A stretch of DNA of 64,000 nt from Candidatus Tanganyikabacteria bacterium (GTDB lineage Bacteria; Cyanobacteriota; Sericytochromatia; S15B-MN24; VGJW01), in NCBI GenBank assembly GCA_016867265.1, contig VGJW01000009.1, forward strand, positions 62,001-126,000, read 5' to 3'. A program made the position numbers and the translations under genes. Positions within the stretch are counted from its first letter, which is position 1. Every line of letters begins with the position of its first letter. The notes under the pieces are model-generated. The model was not told where the DNA came from and made no database searches. It saw only the letters and a list, made by a program, of their open reading frames with translations. Positions 40,092 to 50,038 of the stretch are shown piece by piece.

Positions 40092-41255
40092 ATGCACGTC
40101 GTTGTCCCGTCCGAAGTACTGCCCGATGAAGCCCGCGTGGCTGCCAGCCCCGATACGGTGCGGACCTGGGTCGGCCAGGGTTACCATGTGGTCATCGAGG
40201 CCGGGGCCGGAACGAGGGCTGGCGTTGCGGATGATGCCTACGCGCAGGCGGGAGCCGCCGTCATTTCAGACATCCTGCCCGAACTCGGCAAGGCGGATCT
40301 GGTGCTTAAGGTCCGTCGCCCTGCCGGGCCGGGTGAGGGTATCCGCGACGAGATTGCCGCGCTTCGCGAAGGGTGCACGCTGGTCGCGATCATGGACCCG
40401 TGGTCGCACGGGGCAGCGCTTGACGCCCTCGCCAGGCGCAGGATCGTGTCCTACGGGCTGGAACTGGTCCCGCGGATTACCCGGGCGCAGGCGATGGATG
40501 TCCTGTCCAGCCAGGCCAACCTTGCCGGCTACAAAGCCGTCCTCGACGCTGCGGCGGTCTTTGGCCGGGCTTTTCCGATGATGATGACGGCGGCGGGAAC
40601 CATCGCCCCGGCTCGCGTCTTCGTGATGGGGGCCGGTGTTGCCGGGTTGCAGGCGATCGCGACGGCACGTCGCCTGGGCGCCGTGGTCTCGGCTACCGAC
40701 GTGCGCCCTGTGGCCAAGGAGCAGGTCGAGTCGCTTGGCGCGACCTTCGTGATGGTCGAGTCGGACGAGACGGCGCAAGCCGAGACATCGGGAGGGTACG
40801 CCCGGGAGATGTCCGACGATTACAGGCGGCGGCAGGCGGAACTCGTCGCCCAGACCTTGCGCAAGACCGACATCGTGATTACCACGGCGCTCATCCCGGG
40901 CAAGAGGGCTCCCGTGCTGGTGACGGACGAGATGCTCGACCTGCTGCGTCCGGGATCCGTCGTCGTCGACCTGGCTGCCGATGCCGGTGGCAACTGCACG
41001 GCCACCGTGCCGGGCGAGATCGTTTCCCGCGCCGGCGTCTCGATTGTCGGGTACCGCAACGTGCCCTCGCGTTTGCCCATCGATGCGAGCGCGCTCTTCG
41101 CGCGGAACGTCCGCCATTTCCTCGACCTGCTCATCGACAAGGAGACGGGGCGTCCGCAAAACGACTCGTCCGATGAAATCCTTGTGGCCAGCCGCCTGAC
41201 GGCGGGGGGTCGCATCGTGCAGGACCGCTTTGCCCCCTCGCTTCCCGTCGCCTGA
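40092..41255 (+). CDS. pntAA: NAD(P) transhydrogenase alpha subunit, soluble part (PntAA)
   Basis: 387 residues, the NAD(H)-binding domain I of proton-translocating transhydrogenase. Visible: PSEVLPDEARVAASPDTV at the N-terminus, SSQANLAGYKAVLDAA, the NAD loop VFVMGAGVAGLQA, ATDVRPVAKEQVESLGA and VDLAADAGGNCTAT. It passes hydride between NADH and NADP in complex with the next two gene products. ATG 40092 starts at the conserved N-terminus; the ribosome site is weak. A TTGAAC at 40059 could be a -35 box. The three-gene split (AA, AB, B) is as in Rhodospirillum and cyanobacteria, unlike the fused E. coli PntA. Confidence 0.95.
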   Translation: MHVVVPSEVLPDEARVAASPDTVRTWVGQGYHVVIEAGAGTRAGVADDAYAQAGAAVISDILPELGKADLVLKVRRPAGPGEGIRDEIAALREGCTLVAIMDPWSHGAALDALARRRIVSYGLELVPRITRAQAMDVLSSQANLAGYKAVLDAAAVFGRAFPMMMTAAGTIAPARVFVMGAGVAGLQAIATARRLGAVVSATDVRPVAKEQVESLGATFVMVESDETAQAETSGGYAREMSDDYRRRQAELVAQTLRKTDIVITTALIPGKRAPVLVTDEMLDLLRPGSVVVDLAADAGGNCTATVPGEIVSRAGVSIVGYRNVPSRLPIDASALFARNVRHFLDLLIDKETGRPQNDSSDEILVASRLTAGGRIVQDRFAPSLPVA

Positions 41256-41270
41256 CCTGCTTGGTATCCC

Positions 41271-41573
41271 ATGACGCTTCTGGCCGCTGCCCATCCATCC
41301 GTCGTCCATGAACTGACTGTCTTTATGCTGGCGTGCTTCGTCGGCTATTACGTGGTCTGGCGTGTCACGCCGGCGTTGCACTCGCCGCTGATGGCCGTCA
41401 CCAACGCCATCTCGTCCGTCATCGTGGTGGGTGCCCTGCTTGCAGCCCTCAAGGGTGACCCGGGCGTGGCGCCCTGGCTGGGCGGCGTGGCTATCGGCCT
41501 CGCGTCCGTCAACATCTTCGGCGGCTTCGCCGTCACGGCACGCATGCTCGACAAGTTCCGCAAGAAGTCCTGA
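41271..41573 (+). CDS. pntAB: NAD(P) transhydrogenase alpha subunit, membrane part (PntAB)
   Basis: 100 residues with three to four transmembrane helices (about 15-35, 50-62, 70-90). [20 protein letters not shown] and the [15 protein letters not shown] block are diagnostic of the PntA membrane segment. It forms part of the proton channel with PntB. It starts 15 bases after pntAA and is followed after 28 bases by pntB. Confidence 0.93.
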   Translation: MTLLAAAHPSVVHELTVFMLACFVGYYVVWRVTPALHSPLMAVTNAISSVIVVGALLAALKGDPGVAPWLGGVAIGLASVNIFGGFAVTARMLDKFRKKS

Positions 41574-41601
41574 TCCCGTTCCCTACCGGTAGAACCCAAC
41601 G

Positions 41602-43038
41602 ATGCTCTCGACCATCCAGGACCTCGCCTTTCTCGTGGCGGCCATCCTCTTCATCTTGTCCCTGCGGGGGCTGTCCAGCCCGGAAACGGCCCGATCGGGC
41701 AATGCGCAGGGGATGGCGGGCATGGGCCTCGCCGTGCTGGCGACGCTCCTGCCGGCCTTGGTAGGGGCAGAAGGCGGTGGCGATCTGATCGGCCGGCTCG
41801 GACCGATTCTGGGTGGTGTCGTCGTGGGCGGTGGGGCTGGCCTCGTGATCGCCAAGCGCATCAAGATGACTGACTTGCCTCAACTGGTTGCGGCGTTCCA
41901 TTCCTTGGTGGGTCTTGCGGCCGTGCTCGTGGCGGTGGCGGCGCGACTCTCGCCGGATGCCCTCGGCCTGCCTCAGGCTGCCGGTGGCCATATCGCTATG
42001 GCCTCGCTTGTCGAGATGGGCCTTGGCGCCATCATCGGAGCCATCACCTTCACGGGTTCGATTGTGGCCTTTGCAAAACTGCAGGGCCTGGTCTCCGGAG
42101 CGCCCCTCGTCTTCCCGGGGCAACACGCCCTCAATGCTCTGCTGGGTCTCGCCACGCTCGGCCTCGTTGGCCATTTCGCGTCCTCTGGTGGCACTGAACT
42201 GTCCTTCTTCCTTGCCATCGGACTCTCGCTGTTGCTGGGCTTCCTCCTGATCCTGCCCATCGGTGGTGCCGACATGCCCGTTGTCGTCTCGATGCTGAAC
42301 TCTTACTCGGGCTGGGCAGCCTGCGGCATCGGCTTCACGCTGCACAACTCGCTGCTGATCGTCACGGGTGCGCTCGTCGGCGCCTCGGGGGCCATCCTGA
42401 GCTACGTGATGTGCAAGGGTATGAACCGGTCGATTGTCAGTGTCATTCTGGGGGGCTTCGGGGGAGAGGCTGCGGCGGCCGGAGGCGGTGCCGCCAAGGA
42501 ACAGCGTCCGGTCAAGCAGGGCAGCGCGGAAGACGCGGCGTTCATTCTCAAGAATGCCAGTTCGGTCGTCATCGTGCCCGGCTATGGCATGGCCGTCGCC
42601 CAGGCGCAGCACGCGGTGCGCGAGATGGCCGACGTCCTGAAGAAGGAGGGCATCAATGTGCGCTACGCCATCCATCCGGTGGCGGGGCGTATGCCGGGCC
42701 ACATGAACGTCCTGCTGGCCGAGGCTAACGTCCCCTATGACGAGGTGCTCGAACTCGAGGACATCAACCGTGACTTCGCGCAGACCGACGTCGCCTTCGT
42801 CATCGGGGCCAATGACGTCACGAATCCGGCCGCCAAGACCGACCCGGCTTCACCCATCTTCGGCATGCCCATCCTTGACGTCGAGAATGCCCGGACGGTG
42901 CTCTTCGTCAAGCGCTCGATGGCTGCGGGTTATGCCGGCGTGGACAATGAACTTTTCTATCGGGACAACACGATGATGCTCTTCGGAGACGCCAAGAAGG
43001 TGGTCGAAGGCGTCCTCAAGTCCGGTTCGGCGCACTAG
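41602..43038 (+). CDS. pntB: NAD(P) transhydrogenase beta subunit
   Basis: 478 residues. The N-terminal 275 hold about nine transmembrane helices (domain II) with TDLPQLVAAFHSLVGLAAVL and FPGQHALNALLGL. The C-terminal 190 are the NADP-binding domain III: IVPGYGMAVAQAQHAVREM, HPVAGRMPGHMNVLLAEA, and VIGANDVTNPAAKTDP. Complete and of normal length. It couples proton entry to NADPH formation, which would supply reductant for the lipid and redox enzymes encoded elsewhere in the window. Confidence 0.96.
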   Translation: MLSTIQDLAFLVAAILFILSLRGLSSPETARSGNAQGMAGMGLAVLATLLPALVGAEGGGDLIGRLGPILGGVVVGGGAGLVIAKRIKMTDLPQLVAAFHSLVGLAAVLVAVAARLSPDALGLPQAAGGHIAMASLVEMGLGAIIGAITFTGSIVAFAKLQGLVSGAPLVFPGQHALNALLGLATLGLVGHFASSGGTELSFFLAIGLSLLLGFLLILPIGGADMPVVVSMLNSYSGWAACGIGFTLHNSLLIVTGALVGASGAILSYVMCKGMNRSIVSVILGGFGGEAAAAGGGAAKEQRPVKQGSAEDAAFILKNASSVVIVPGYGMAVAQAQHAVREMADVLKKEGINVRYAIHPVAGRMPGHMNVLLAEANVPYDEVLELEDINRDFAQTDVAFVIGANDVTNPAAKTDPASPIFGMPILDVENARTVLFVKRSMAAGYAGVDNELFYRDNTMMLFGDAKKVVEGVLKSGSAH

Positions 43039-43042
43039 GTCC

Positions 43043-44242
43043 TTGGTCAGGGAAGCAGCAAGTCCGCGCTCCCCGATCGGGGATTGGTGCCTCGATCCGG
43101 CCCTGTTGCACCTCAATCACGGCGCGTTCGGCGCCTTGCCGCGTCTCGTCCGCGAGGTCCAGGACCAGTTCCGGGATCGCGTCGAGGCCGAACCCATGGT
43201 CTGGTATGACCGCCACCACCTGCCGGCGATGGATCGGTCGCGGCTTGCCCTCGCCGCTTGCCTCGGTGTACCGGACAACACGCTGGCGCTTGTCCCCAAT
43301 GCCACGACGGGCATCAATGGCATCCTCGCGTCCTGTGCCGTTTCGCCTGGTGACGAGTGGCTGTGCACGGACCACACCTACAACGCCACGCGAAACGCGT
43401 TGCATCGCTGGGCGGCATCCCGCGGAGCCAGCGTGCGGGTCGTTGCCCTGCCCTTTCCCGTCTTCGAGGCAGGTGCGTGGGAGCAGGTGCTGCTCGATGC
43501 GGTCGGACCTGCCACGCGCCTGATGCTGCTCGACCACGTCAGCAGCGGCACGGGGGCCGTGCTCGACGTCGCACGCCTCGTTCCCGTGCTCGAGGGCCGG
43601 GGAGTGTGCGTGTTGCTGGATACTGCCCATGGGGCAGGGATGCTGGACGTTTCGCCCTTGGACAGCGGGGCCAGTTGGACCGTGGGCAATGGGCACAAGT
43701 GGCTGTTCGGCCCCAAGGGCAGCGGCTTCGTCCATGTCCGGCCGGACTTGCTGTCGACCAGCCAACCCTTGGTGACGAGCCACGGATGGAATGCTTCCGA
43801 CGGGGACCGAGGCCGATTCCGCTGGATGGCGGACTGGCTGGGTACGCTCGACTATACGGCGATGTATGTCTTGCCCGAGGCGATTGCCTTCGCTGACAGC
43901 CTGCACGCCGCTGGCACGGCGGGTCATCGCCAGGCCTTGCTGGACCAGACACGACGGTGGACGCATCGCCTCGCCGAGGCGCTGGGCCAGCGGCCACCCT
44001 TGCCTGATGCCACGCTTGGTGCAATGGCCGTGGCATGTCTGCCAGAAGCGACGGGTACGGCACCTGACACGCCGCGGGACCCGCTGATTCAGGCCTTGCG
44101 GGATCAGCACGGTATCGTGGTGGGGGTTTTCAACTGGCCTTCTTGGCCGCGGCGTGTCCTTAGGGTCTCGGCCCAGGCCTATGTGCCCGAGGATGCCCCG
44201 GAGCGCCTGATGGAGGCGCTCAGGGATCTCGGGGCCTGTTGA
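43043..44242 (+). CDS. Class V aminotransferase (isopenicillin N epimerase-like)
   Basis: 399 residues. A fold-type I PLP protein of the class V/isopenicillin-N-epimerase-like group: LLHLNHGAFGALPRLVRE at the start, NATTGINGILAS, the LLDTAHGAGM aspartate, and TVGNGHKWLFGPKGSGF with the Schiff-base lysine in GHKW. The substrate is unknown; family members act as desulfurases, epimerases or lyases. TTG 43043 is the only start before the conserved N-terminus, four bases after pntB, with a weak AGGT box. It may ride on the pnt transcript. Confidence 0.85.
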   Translation: MVREAASPRSPIGDWCLDPALLHLNHGAFGALPRLVREVQDQFRDRVEAEPMVWYDRHHLPAMDRSRLALAACLGVPDNTLALVPNATTGINGILASCAVSPGDEWLCTDHTYNATRNALHRWAASRGASVRVVALPFPVFEAGAWEQVLLDAVGPATRLMLLDHVSSGTGAVLDVARLVPVLEGRGVCVLLDTAHGAGMLDVSPLDSGASWTVGNGHKWLFGPKGSGFVHVRPDLLSTSQPLVTSHGWNASDGDRGRFRWMADWLGTLDYTAMYVLPEAIAFADSLHAAGTAGHRQALLDQTRRWTHRLAEALGQRPPLPDATLGAMAVACLPEATGTAPDTPRDPLIQALRDQHGIVVGVFNWPSWPRRVLRVSAQAYVPEDAPERLMEALRDLGAC

Positions 44243-44248
44243 CCCGGC

Positions 44249-45076
44249 TCAGGGACAGGCGAGCAGGCTGGGATCGGCGACCTGGCCGTTGTTGTCGAGG
44301 CCGTAGCGACTGTTGATGCGCTGGGCTGCCGTCGCGTAGACGCTGGCCGACGCCTTGGGGCCGCTTCGAGGGATGGACTCGGCTTCGTCGAGCACCTGTC
44401 GGACGGTTTTGCCCCGGAGGGCAACGCCCGCCCCGTCCAGAGTTTCGACATTGACGATCAGGTTACCGAAACCGGGGGGCAGGCCACCCGGGTCGGAGAC
44501 CCGGACATTGAGCTTCAGGGCCGATACCTCGCCCCCCAAGCTACCCCCTCGGTTGAGGGCAGGGTTGACCCATGATTGGGTCAGTGTTGCCGCCGTGCCC
44601 TGCGAGGGCAGGTAGACGGCCAGGTCCGAAGGAGTACTGAAACTCAGCGTGCAGCACACCCCGACCCGGAAAGCCCCGCCCGCGAACAACTGCGCGGAGT
44701 ATTGGGCAACCAGCATGGGGGCTGGCCTGCTGGAGTTGTTCTGGCCCCACGCGACCTGCCTGTAGGTGCCGAAGGGGCCGCATTCGGGTGTAGGCGTAGA
44801 GGTCGGTATAGGCGTAGGCCGAGGCGTTCGCGTGGGTCAGGGGGTGAGCCTCGGAGGGCGCGTGGGACACCATGTCGGGGCTTGGCTGGGCATCGTACGC
44901 CCCGCGAGCCAGGCGCTAACGTCCTGCTCGGCCCGAAACAGGCCTGCCCGTCCGCATCCGGCGAAGACCAAGGTGCCCAGCACCATGGCCCATCCCCCCA
45001 GTTGCCGTCGGCGTACGTCCGGACCCTCCCTCGGGGAGGCCGGCTGCGGGCCGGCTCCCATACGGGACCAGGGCAT
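44249..45076 (-). pseudogene. Lipoprotein gene interrupted by an in-frame TGA in its PT linker
   Basis: One minus-strand frame runs from a signal region with lipobox FAGC (MVLGTLVFAGC) through a linker reading CPTRPPRLTP, then TGA at 44837-44839, then PTRTPRPTPIPTSTPTPEC and a 160-residue beta-rich domain ending at 44249. The linker character is continuous across the TGA, which is one C-to-T change from CGA (Arg). There is no redox motif or clear SECIS, so selenocysteine is unlikely. The gene is the last of a lipoprotein operon. Either it is dead, or the downstream domain is made from an internal start (ATG 44716). A sequencing error is the other option. Start by length could be ATG 45076 or 45061. 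Confidence 0.6.
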
Positions 45077-45121
45077 GCCACCGGCCGTCGGCCCTCGGAC
45101 ACGAGGACCAACAAGCCGTGG

Positions 45122-46801
45122 TCAGGGCGCCATGCCCTTCAGGAACCAGGCGCGATCGATGTCATCATCGAGGGCCAGAAGCCCGCCATCCGCAGGTGCC
45201 GGTACCAAGGCCCGGGGACCCCGGATCCGGAAAGGGATGCCGAGCGCATTCTCGACGACGGTGCCGGGACCGACCCAGCGATGGAGCACACCATCCCGAC
45301 CGATGACCTTGATGACATGGTTGCCCGAGTCCGAGATGAAAACGCGACCCACGGCGTCCACGGCAAGGCCCGTCGGACGACGCAGCAGCGCATCCAGGGG
45401 TTTCCCGGCGCCATTCCCGGGCTCCCCGGACCTGCCGGCAACCCTGGTCAGCAGGCCGCTACGGGGGGTCCAGGTCTGGACCGTATGATCGTCGGGCGTG
45501 GTCAGCCACAACTTGCCGTCCGGCCCGAACGCCATGGCCCCGATGTGCGTGTTCATGTAGACATAGCTCTGGATGTCCCCGCTGCTCCGGTCCATGGCCC
45601 GAAGGATGAAGCCATCCTCCACAACGACCCACTGGTCGTTGACCGCGACGAGCCTCGGGTCCGCGAATGTGGCGGTATTGGCGGAGCCATCGCCGACGAC
45701 GGCCGCCGTACCGGGACCACCCGCAACGAGGTCGAGCCGGGCCTTGCTCAGATCCCAGCGCACCAGCCTCCTGTTGCCGCGGTCCACGATGAAGATGCCC
45801 GATGAGCCGTCGCGAGCGATCCCCTGGGGGTTCGACAACTGGGCCGTGCCCGCCTCGCCAAGGCCGGTACCCGCACCATTGCCTCCGATGAGCTGCGTCA
45901 GCGTGAGCGTCCCCGAACGGTCCCGTGTGACCTGGATGAGCGCCGCGTCCGCCCGGTCCGTCAGGACGAATCCGTCGTCCAGGGCGACGCCATCCGTCAG
46001 GTCATCGTAGGCGAGATTGTCGAGCGCACGGGCGTTGACGAAGCTGCCATCGACGACACTGCCGCCCCCGGCCAAGTAACCTTCGAGCGTGATGGGGCTC
46101 TCGGGGCGTACCGGGGCGTCGACCTTGTCCAGGCGCGCCGTCAGGTCAGCCTGGCCTGCAGGCGCATCGGACTCCATCATCAGGTCAGGCAAGCCATAGG
46201 TCGCACCCTCGACGACCGAGAACTCTTGGAAGCCCTTGGCCAGGAGGACTTCCGACTCATCCAGCAGCAAGGCGAAAAGCACGTAGGGCCTTGGATTGCC
46301 TGCGGGGCCTCCGGGCAGGCGCTGCAGGGCCTTGTCGTGGGAGGAGGGCAGGGCCGACGGCGAGATTCGGCGCTCCTGCCACAGCCAGCGGCGCCCCGTG
46401 GCACGGTCGGCATCCGCCAATGCGGCAGCGCCCGGGGCCTGTCTGACCAGATCGACCAGAGGCGCGGGTCCCCCCAGCCACCAGTTGGGGGCGTTGGGAC
46501 CAGGCAGTGCGGACGTGCTTTCCCAGCCGTTGCGATCACGGTTCGTGGCATAGCCCAATAACGGCCCGGGGCCCAGGTCGAGGACACCGACCACCAAGGC
46601 CAACTCCCTGTCCTTGCCCAGATTGGCAAGCCGCTGGGCAAGGCGTGGTCCCGCCGCCAGTGCGCCTGAACCGGGCAGGACACGGTCCGCCGCAAAGGTC
46701 GGATGGGCTGCTTCTGACAGCCTTGTCGGGGAAGAGACACAGGCTTGCAGCAGCACGCCGAGTAAGGCTGCATGGTGCAGACGGTGATGGCGCGCCTTCA
46801 T
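45122..46801 (-). CDS. NHL-repeat beta-propeller lipoprotein
   Basis: 559 residues. Signal with lipobox LLQAC (Cys about 19). The first 280 residues resemble the N-terminal regions of the three upstream proteins (a LALVVGVLDLGPGPLLGY strand block and an LFALLLDESEVLLAKG block). The C-terminal 260 residues are NHL/propeller repeats: GIARDGSSGIFIVDRGNRRL, AMAFGPDGKLWLTTPDDHTV, PTGLAVDAVGRVFISDSGNH. ATG 46801 overlaps the upstream stop (ATGA). Probably a surface or periplasmic binding protein; the ligand is unknown. Confidence 0.75.
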   Translation of the reverse strand: MKARHHRLHHAALLGVLLQACVSSPTRLSEAAHPTFAADRVLPGSGALAAGPRLAQRLANLGKDRELALVVGVLDLGPGPLLGYATNRDRNGWESTSALPGPNAPNWWLGGPAPLVDLVRQAPGAAALADADRATGRRWLWQERRISPSALPSSHDKALQRLPGGPAGNPRPYVLFALLLDESEVLLAKGFQEFSVVEGATYGLPDLMMESDAPAGQADLTARLDKVDAPVRPESPITLEGYLAGGGSVVDGSFVNARALDNLAYDDLTDGVALDDGFVLTDRADAALIQVTRDRSGTLTLTQLIGGNGAGTGLGEAGTAQLSNPQGIARDGSSGIFIVDRGNRRLVRWDLSKARLDLVAGGPGTAAVVGDGSANTATFADPRLVAVNDQWVVVEDGFILRAMDRSSGDIQSYVYMNTHIGAMAFGPDGKLWLTTPDDHTVQTWTPRSGLLTRVAGRSGEPGNGAGKPLDALLRRPTGLAVDAVGRVFISDSGNHVIKVIGRDGVLHRWVGPGTVVENALGIPFRIRGPRALVPAPADGGLLALDDDIDRAWFLKGMAP

Positions 46802-48483
46802 CGCAGCACCCTCAGGAAGGGACCGTCCCCGACGATGACGCTGCCGTCCGTTTGGGCGAGCAACGGTCCGGGACGAACCAGACGTGCGTGGGGCGCATAG
46901 CCATCGACGGGGCCCGGAGCCATATCGGCAGGGTGGCGCGCCTGTCCGGCCCACAACCGCATCTTGCCGCTGTCGGGATCTGCCTGAAGCAGGATGCCGC
47001 GATCCGGATCGGACAGGATGAGCCGGCCACCTGTCAGGGCCGCGACGTCACGGATGTTCCGTGGGGCATGCGCACTGCCGGCGGTGGCGCCGTCGGTCAG
47101 AAGCGACACGTTGCCCAAGGGAACTTGCGGGTCCTCCAGATAGCGGATGACCCGAAGCCTGTCCGCCTCAGCGACGACCAGACGACCGTCGGAGAGGGCT
47201 GACCCTGCCCTCAGGTCGCGGAATCGGGCGGAGCCCGTCGCCAAGAGGGCGTCGTCGATGACCCGGGCATCGCCCGCGACTCCGGCACGGAAAGAGCCGG
47301 ACGCGAGCCCCTCGAAGTCGACGAAGGTATCGTGAATCCAGGCTTTGCCACCTTCGGGCAACGGGACGACGGCCCGGAAGGATGCGGGCAGGCTGAGGGA
47401 CTCGGCATAGTAGGCAATCGACGGGGAAGCGTCGGCGATCCGGTAGGGGACAGGAGGATAGGCGGCATTGGCGTAGCTGAGCAGCATCAGGCCAAGGTCA
47501 TTGCTCCAGGGTGCGATGGCCCTTACAAAGCTGCCTGGTGTGCCCAGCAGATCCTCGGCATTCTGGTTGCTGCGAACCGGGCTTCCCTCCCCGAATATCC
47601 AGAGATCTCCCGGGGCGGCCGTGCCGACGGCGAGCCGGTCGTCCGCAAGGAAGCGCAGGGCCGTGACCTCGGCGAGCGGAATGTCGTGACTGAAGGTGGC
47701 GCCAACGGTCCATGCGCTCGAGGATCCGGCAACTGTCTGGCAGTACGGCAGGTCTTGGATGGCCGCAGCAGGCAAGCCGGGTGTAAGGACCCGCACCGTA
47801 CCGGTCAAGGCGTGTCCCTCATCAAGCGAGAGCGTCAAGGACGGCAGGCTCAGCGTCTGCCCGGGCACGAAGGCCGAATCGGCAATCGCCCTCTCCCGGA
47901 AACCCATCACCCGGCCCTGTCCCAAGGCTGCCGCGACGAGCACATAGGCGTGGGCGCCCTGGCCGTCCGGAAGCGGCAGGTTGCGGAAGGCGATTTCACG
48001 GCCGTTGCCGAAGCGGGTACCCGGGATGCGGCGCACCAGCCATCGGCTGCGGCGGTTGAGATCGCCAGGAAGCGCGACCGAGATACTTTCGGAGGCTTGC
48101 CGCGTCCCGACGAGGCGTGCGATGCCCGTGGGACCGTCCAGAGCCTGCTGAGCCCAGCTTTCCTCGACGGAGCCCTCCGCGAGGTTGCCTTGGCCGTCCT
48201 CCAGCATTTGCCGGCCCAAGACCCGCCCCTGGCTGTTCCCGAGGCAGGCAATGGCCACGATGACCTCGTCGACATCCTGCTGCAGGGCGGACGCACCGAG
48301 GTTCCACTGGACCTTCCGTGATCCCGGCTGCAAGGAATCTGGCGTGACCGTGACGGACAGGCCTGCCATCGCGGAGGCGACCGTGGCCGGGCGATCATTC
48401 GTGGGCCACGCCGCGCAACCGGAGATTGCAAATGCCTGGATGGCCGCGACCACGATGGCGCTCAGGACACGCTGACGGTTCAC
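46798..48483 (-). CDS. Beta-propeller-type lipoprotein, paralogue of its neighbours
   Basis: 561 residues from a GTG start that overlaps the upstream stop (GTGA). Signal with lipobox AISGC (Cys23). Residues about 40-230 share the neighbours' domain, including a RSRWLVRRIPGTRFG and EIAFRNLPLPDGQ pattern. The remainder has propeller-like strands (RDVAALTGGRLILSDPDRGI, DGSVIVGDGPFL). No catalytic motif is visible. Co-translated with both neighbours. Likely an envelope structural or binding protein. Confidence 0.7.
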   Translation of the reverse strand: MNRQRVLSAIVVAAIQAFAISGCAAWPTNDRPATVASAMAGLSVTVTPDSLQPGSRKVQWNLGASALQQDVDEVIVAIACLGNSQGRVLGRQMLEDGQGNLAEGSVEESWAQQALDGPTGIARLVGTRQASESISVALPGDLNRRSRWLVRRIPGTRFGNGREIAFRNLPLPDGQGAHAYVLVAAALGQGRVMGFRERAIADSAFVPGQTLSLPSLTLSLDEGHALTGTVRVLTPGLPAAAIQDLPYCQTVAGSSSAWTVGATFSHDIPLAEVTALRFLADDRLAVGTAAPGDLWIFGEGSPVRSNQNAEDLLGTPGSFVRAIAPWSNDLGLMLLSYANAAYPPVPYRIADASPSIAYYAESLSLPASFRAVVPLPEGGKAWIHDTFVDFEGLASGSFRAGVAGDARVIDDALLATGSARFRDLRAGSALSDGRLVVAEADRLRVIRYLEDPQVPLGNVSLLTDGATAGSAHAPRNIRDVAALTGGRLILSDPDRGILLQADPDSGKMRLWAGQARHPADMAPGPVDGYAPHARLVRPGPLLAQTDGSVIVGDGPFLRVLR

Positions 48484-50036
48484 GGTGTCACCAGCAGGCG
48501 TGGGGACAGGCCATCGCTGTCCAGGATGAGGATGCGGCCGTTGGCCGACAGGGAGATGTCTATCGGGCGTCGCAGCGGGTTGCCGCTCAGGGCGGCCGGC
48601 ATCACGGTCCGATCAAGCCACGTGCTGACCAGGCCATGCTCCAGGTCGATCCAGCGGATGGCCGCGTTGTCACGATCGGCGACAAGGACTCCGCCCCAAG
48701 GGGCCCGACAGGCTGCAACGGGGTTGTTGAACCTGGCGCTGGCAAGCGGCCCGTCGCGGAAGCCCGGGGTGGCCGATGCTGCGGCCACCAGTGTGCCGTC
48801 GTCCTCGAAGAGGCTGACCTGATGCTGGCTGATGGCCACGATGCGCCCGCCAAGCCTTCCGTCATGCGCGAGGGCCCGATAGTCGGCCGTGGCGTGCTGC
48901 GTCCGCATGATGCCGCCATTCATGTCCGTTGGCGCCCAGAGCAGCCCGTCGGCCGTCGCGGACAGGAACTGGCCCTGCCTGCGCGAAAGGGCGCGCACCG
49001 TGGGAATGTTCCCGCCACCTGTCAGGCCAGACAACATGGCTGCCCGGCTGCCATCCTGCATAAGCCTGAGGACGGCAGCGTCGGAACCACTCGCCACGTT
49101 CGTGACGCTGGCCAGCAAGGACCAGCCGGGGACCGGCTCGATGTCGGTGATCGCATTCAGGGCATAGGGGAGGCCTGCGGCTAACTGGGGGAGGACGGAG
49201 AAGCCGCCACCGGACTGGCCCACAATCTGGTCACCGCTTGCGAAGTAGAGCGTTCCTGCGTCTGTTTCCGCGACATGCTCGGGCAGGAGAGCCGCGCCAT
49301 TGAGCATCGTTGCGAAAGCCGAAGGCCCGTACAGCTCGGAAACCTCACCAGAAAGGTGGAAGGCGGGTTCCGGAGCGTCGATCCGGATTCGGGTCACGGC
49401 GGATGCCACCGGGTGCCGTTCCACCGGAATGGTCATGTCGAGCGCAAGCGTGGCCGAAGTCAGCAGTTGTCCTGACGAGAGCCAACGGTGGCCTTGGCCC
49501 AGGATGGTACCGCGTTCGTCGCTGACGATGGCCAGCAGCAGCATTGCACCTTGCCCGACATCGGGGTCGGGCTCGAGATCGGAGACGGCAAAGGCCACGG
49601 ATGAGGTCGAAGGATCCGGAGATAGCCGGTGAAACCACGTCAGCCAACGTGAAGGCTGGTCGATAGCGACGAAGGGCAAGGGCCGATCCGGAAGTTCGCC
49701 GGCCAGACTTGGCAGCCCTGGCGGAGGAAAGTTCAGCGCCCGACTGTTCAGGCCCGTGATGGTCGTCGGGGACAAGGGGCCCATGTCCGTTTCCGTCGCC
49801 GACCACCGACCAAGGCCGGGGTTCGCGCCGTTGTCGTACAGCCCTACCGTCAGCCGGGACGGAACGGGGGCGTTCGCGGCCACTTGCAGGCCGAAATTCA
49901 CGACGAGGCGCCGTGGCGGTTCGACGGTTGTACGGTGCGTCTGCACGGAGCCGCCCGTCAGCACCACCTGGCACGCGGGCAGCAAGGTTGCGAGGGTGAG
50001 CGGCAGCAGGTGCCGCCAGAGGAACTGGCCCCGCAC
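48480..50036 (-). CDS. Beta-propeller-type lipoprotein
   Basis: 518 residues from GTG 50036, two bases past the upstream stop, with GAGG eight bases before it inside the upstream gene. Signal with lipobox LLPAC (Cys about 22). The N-terminal part is a beta domain like that of its paralogues (LLLAIVSDERGTILGQGHRW). The C-terminal part has propeller repeats: TDIEPVPGWSLLASV, ADGLLWAPTDMNGGI, PWGGVLVADRDNAAI, SLSANGRILILDSDG. No enzyme motif is visible. Confidence 0.7.
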   Translation of the reverse strand: MRGQFLWRHLLPLTLATLLPACQVVLTGGSVQTHRTTVEPPRRLVVNFGLQVAANAPVPSRLTVGLYDNGANPGLGRWSATETDMGPLSPTTITGLNSRALNFPPPGLPSLAGELPDRPLPFVAIDQPSRWLTWFHRLSPDPSTSSVAFAVSDLEPDPDVGQGAMLLLAIVSDERGTILGQGHRWLSSGQLLTSATLALDMTIPVERHPVASAVTRIRIDAPEPAFHLSGEVSELYGPSAFATMLNGAALLPEHVAETDAGTLYFASGDQIVGQSGGGFSVLPQLAAGLPYALNAITDIEPVPGWSLLASVTNVASGSDAAVLRLMQDGSRAAMLSGLTGGGNIPTVRALSRRQGQFLSATADGLLWAPTDMNGGIMRTQHATADYRALAHDGRLGGRIVAISQHQVSLFEDDGTLVAAASATPGFRDGPLASARFNNPVAACRAPWGGVLVADRDNAAIRWIDLEHGLVSTWLDRTVMPAALSGNPLRRPIDISLSANGRILILDSDGLSPRLLVTP

Positions 50037-50038
50037 GG

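Noticed and set aside
44837-44839. Selenocysteine reading of the in-frame TGA in the broken lipoprotein
   Set aside because: The codon is in a Pro-Thr linker, with no redox partner cysteine and no convincing SECIS. A nonsense change from CGA is simpler.
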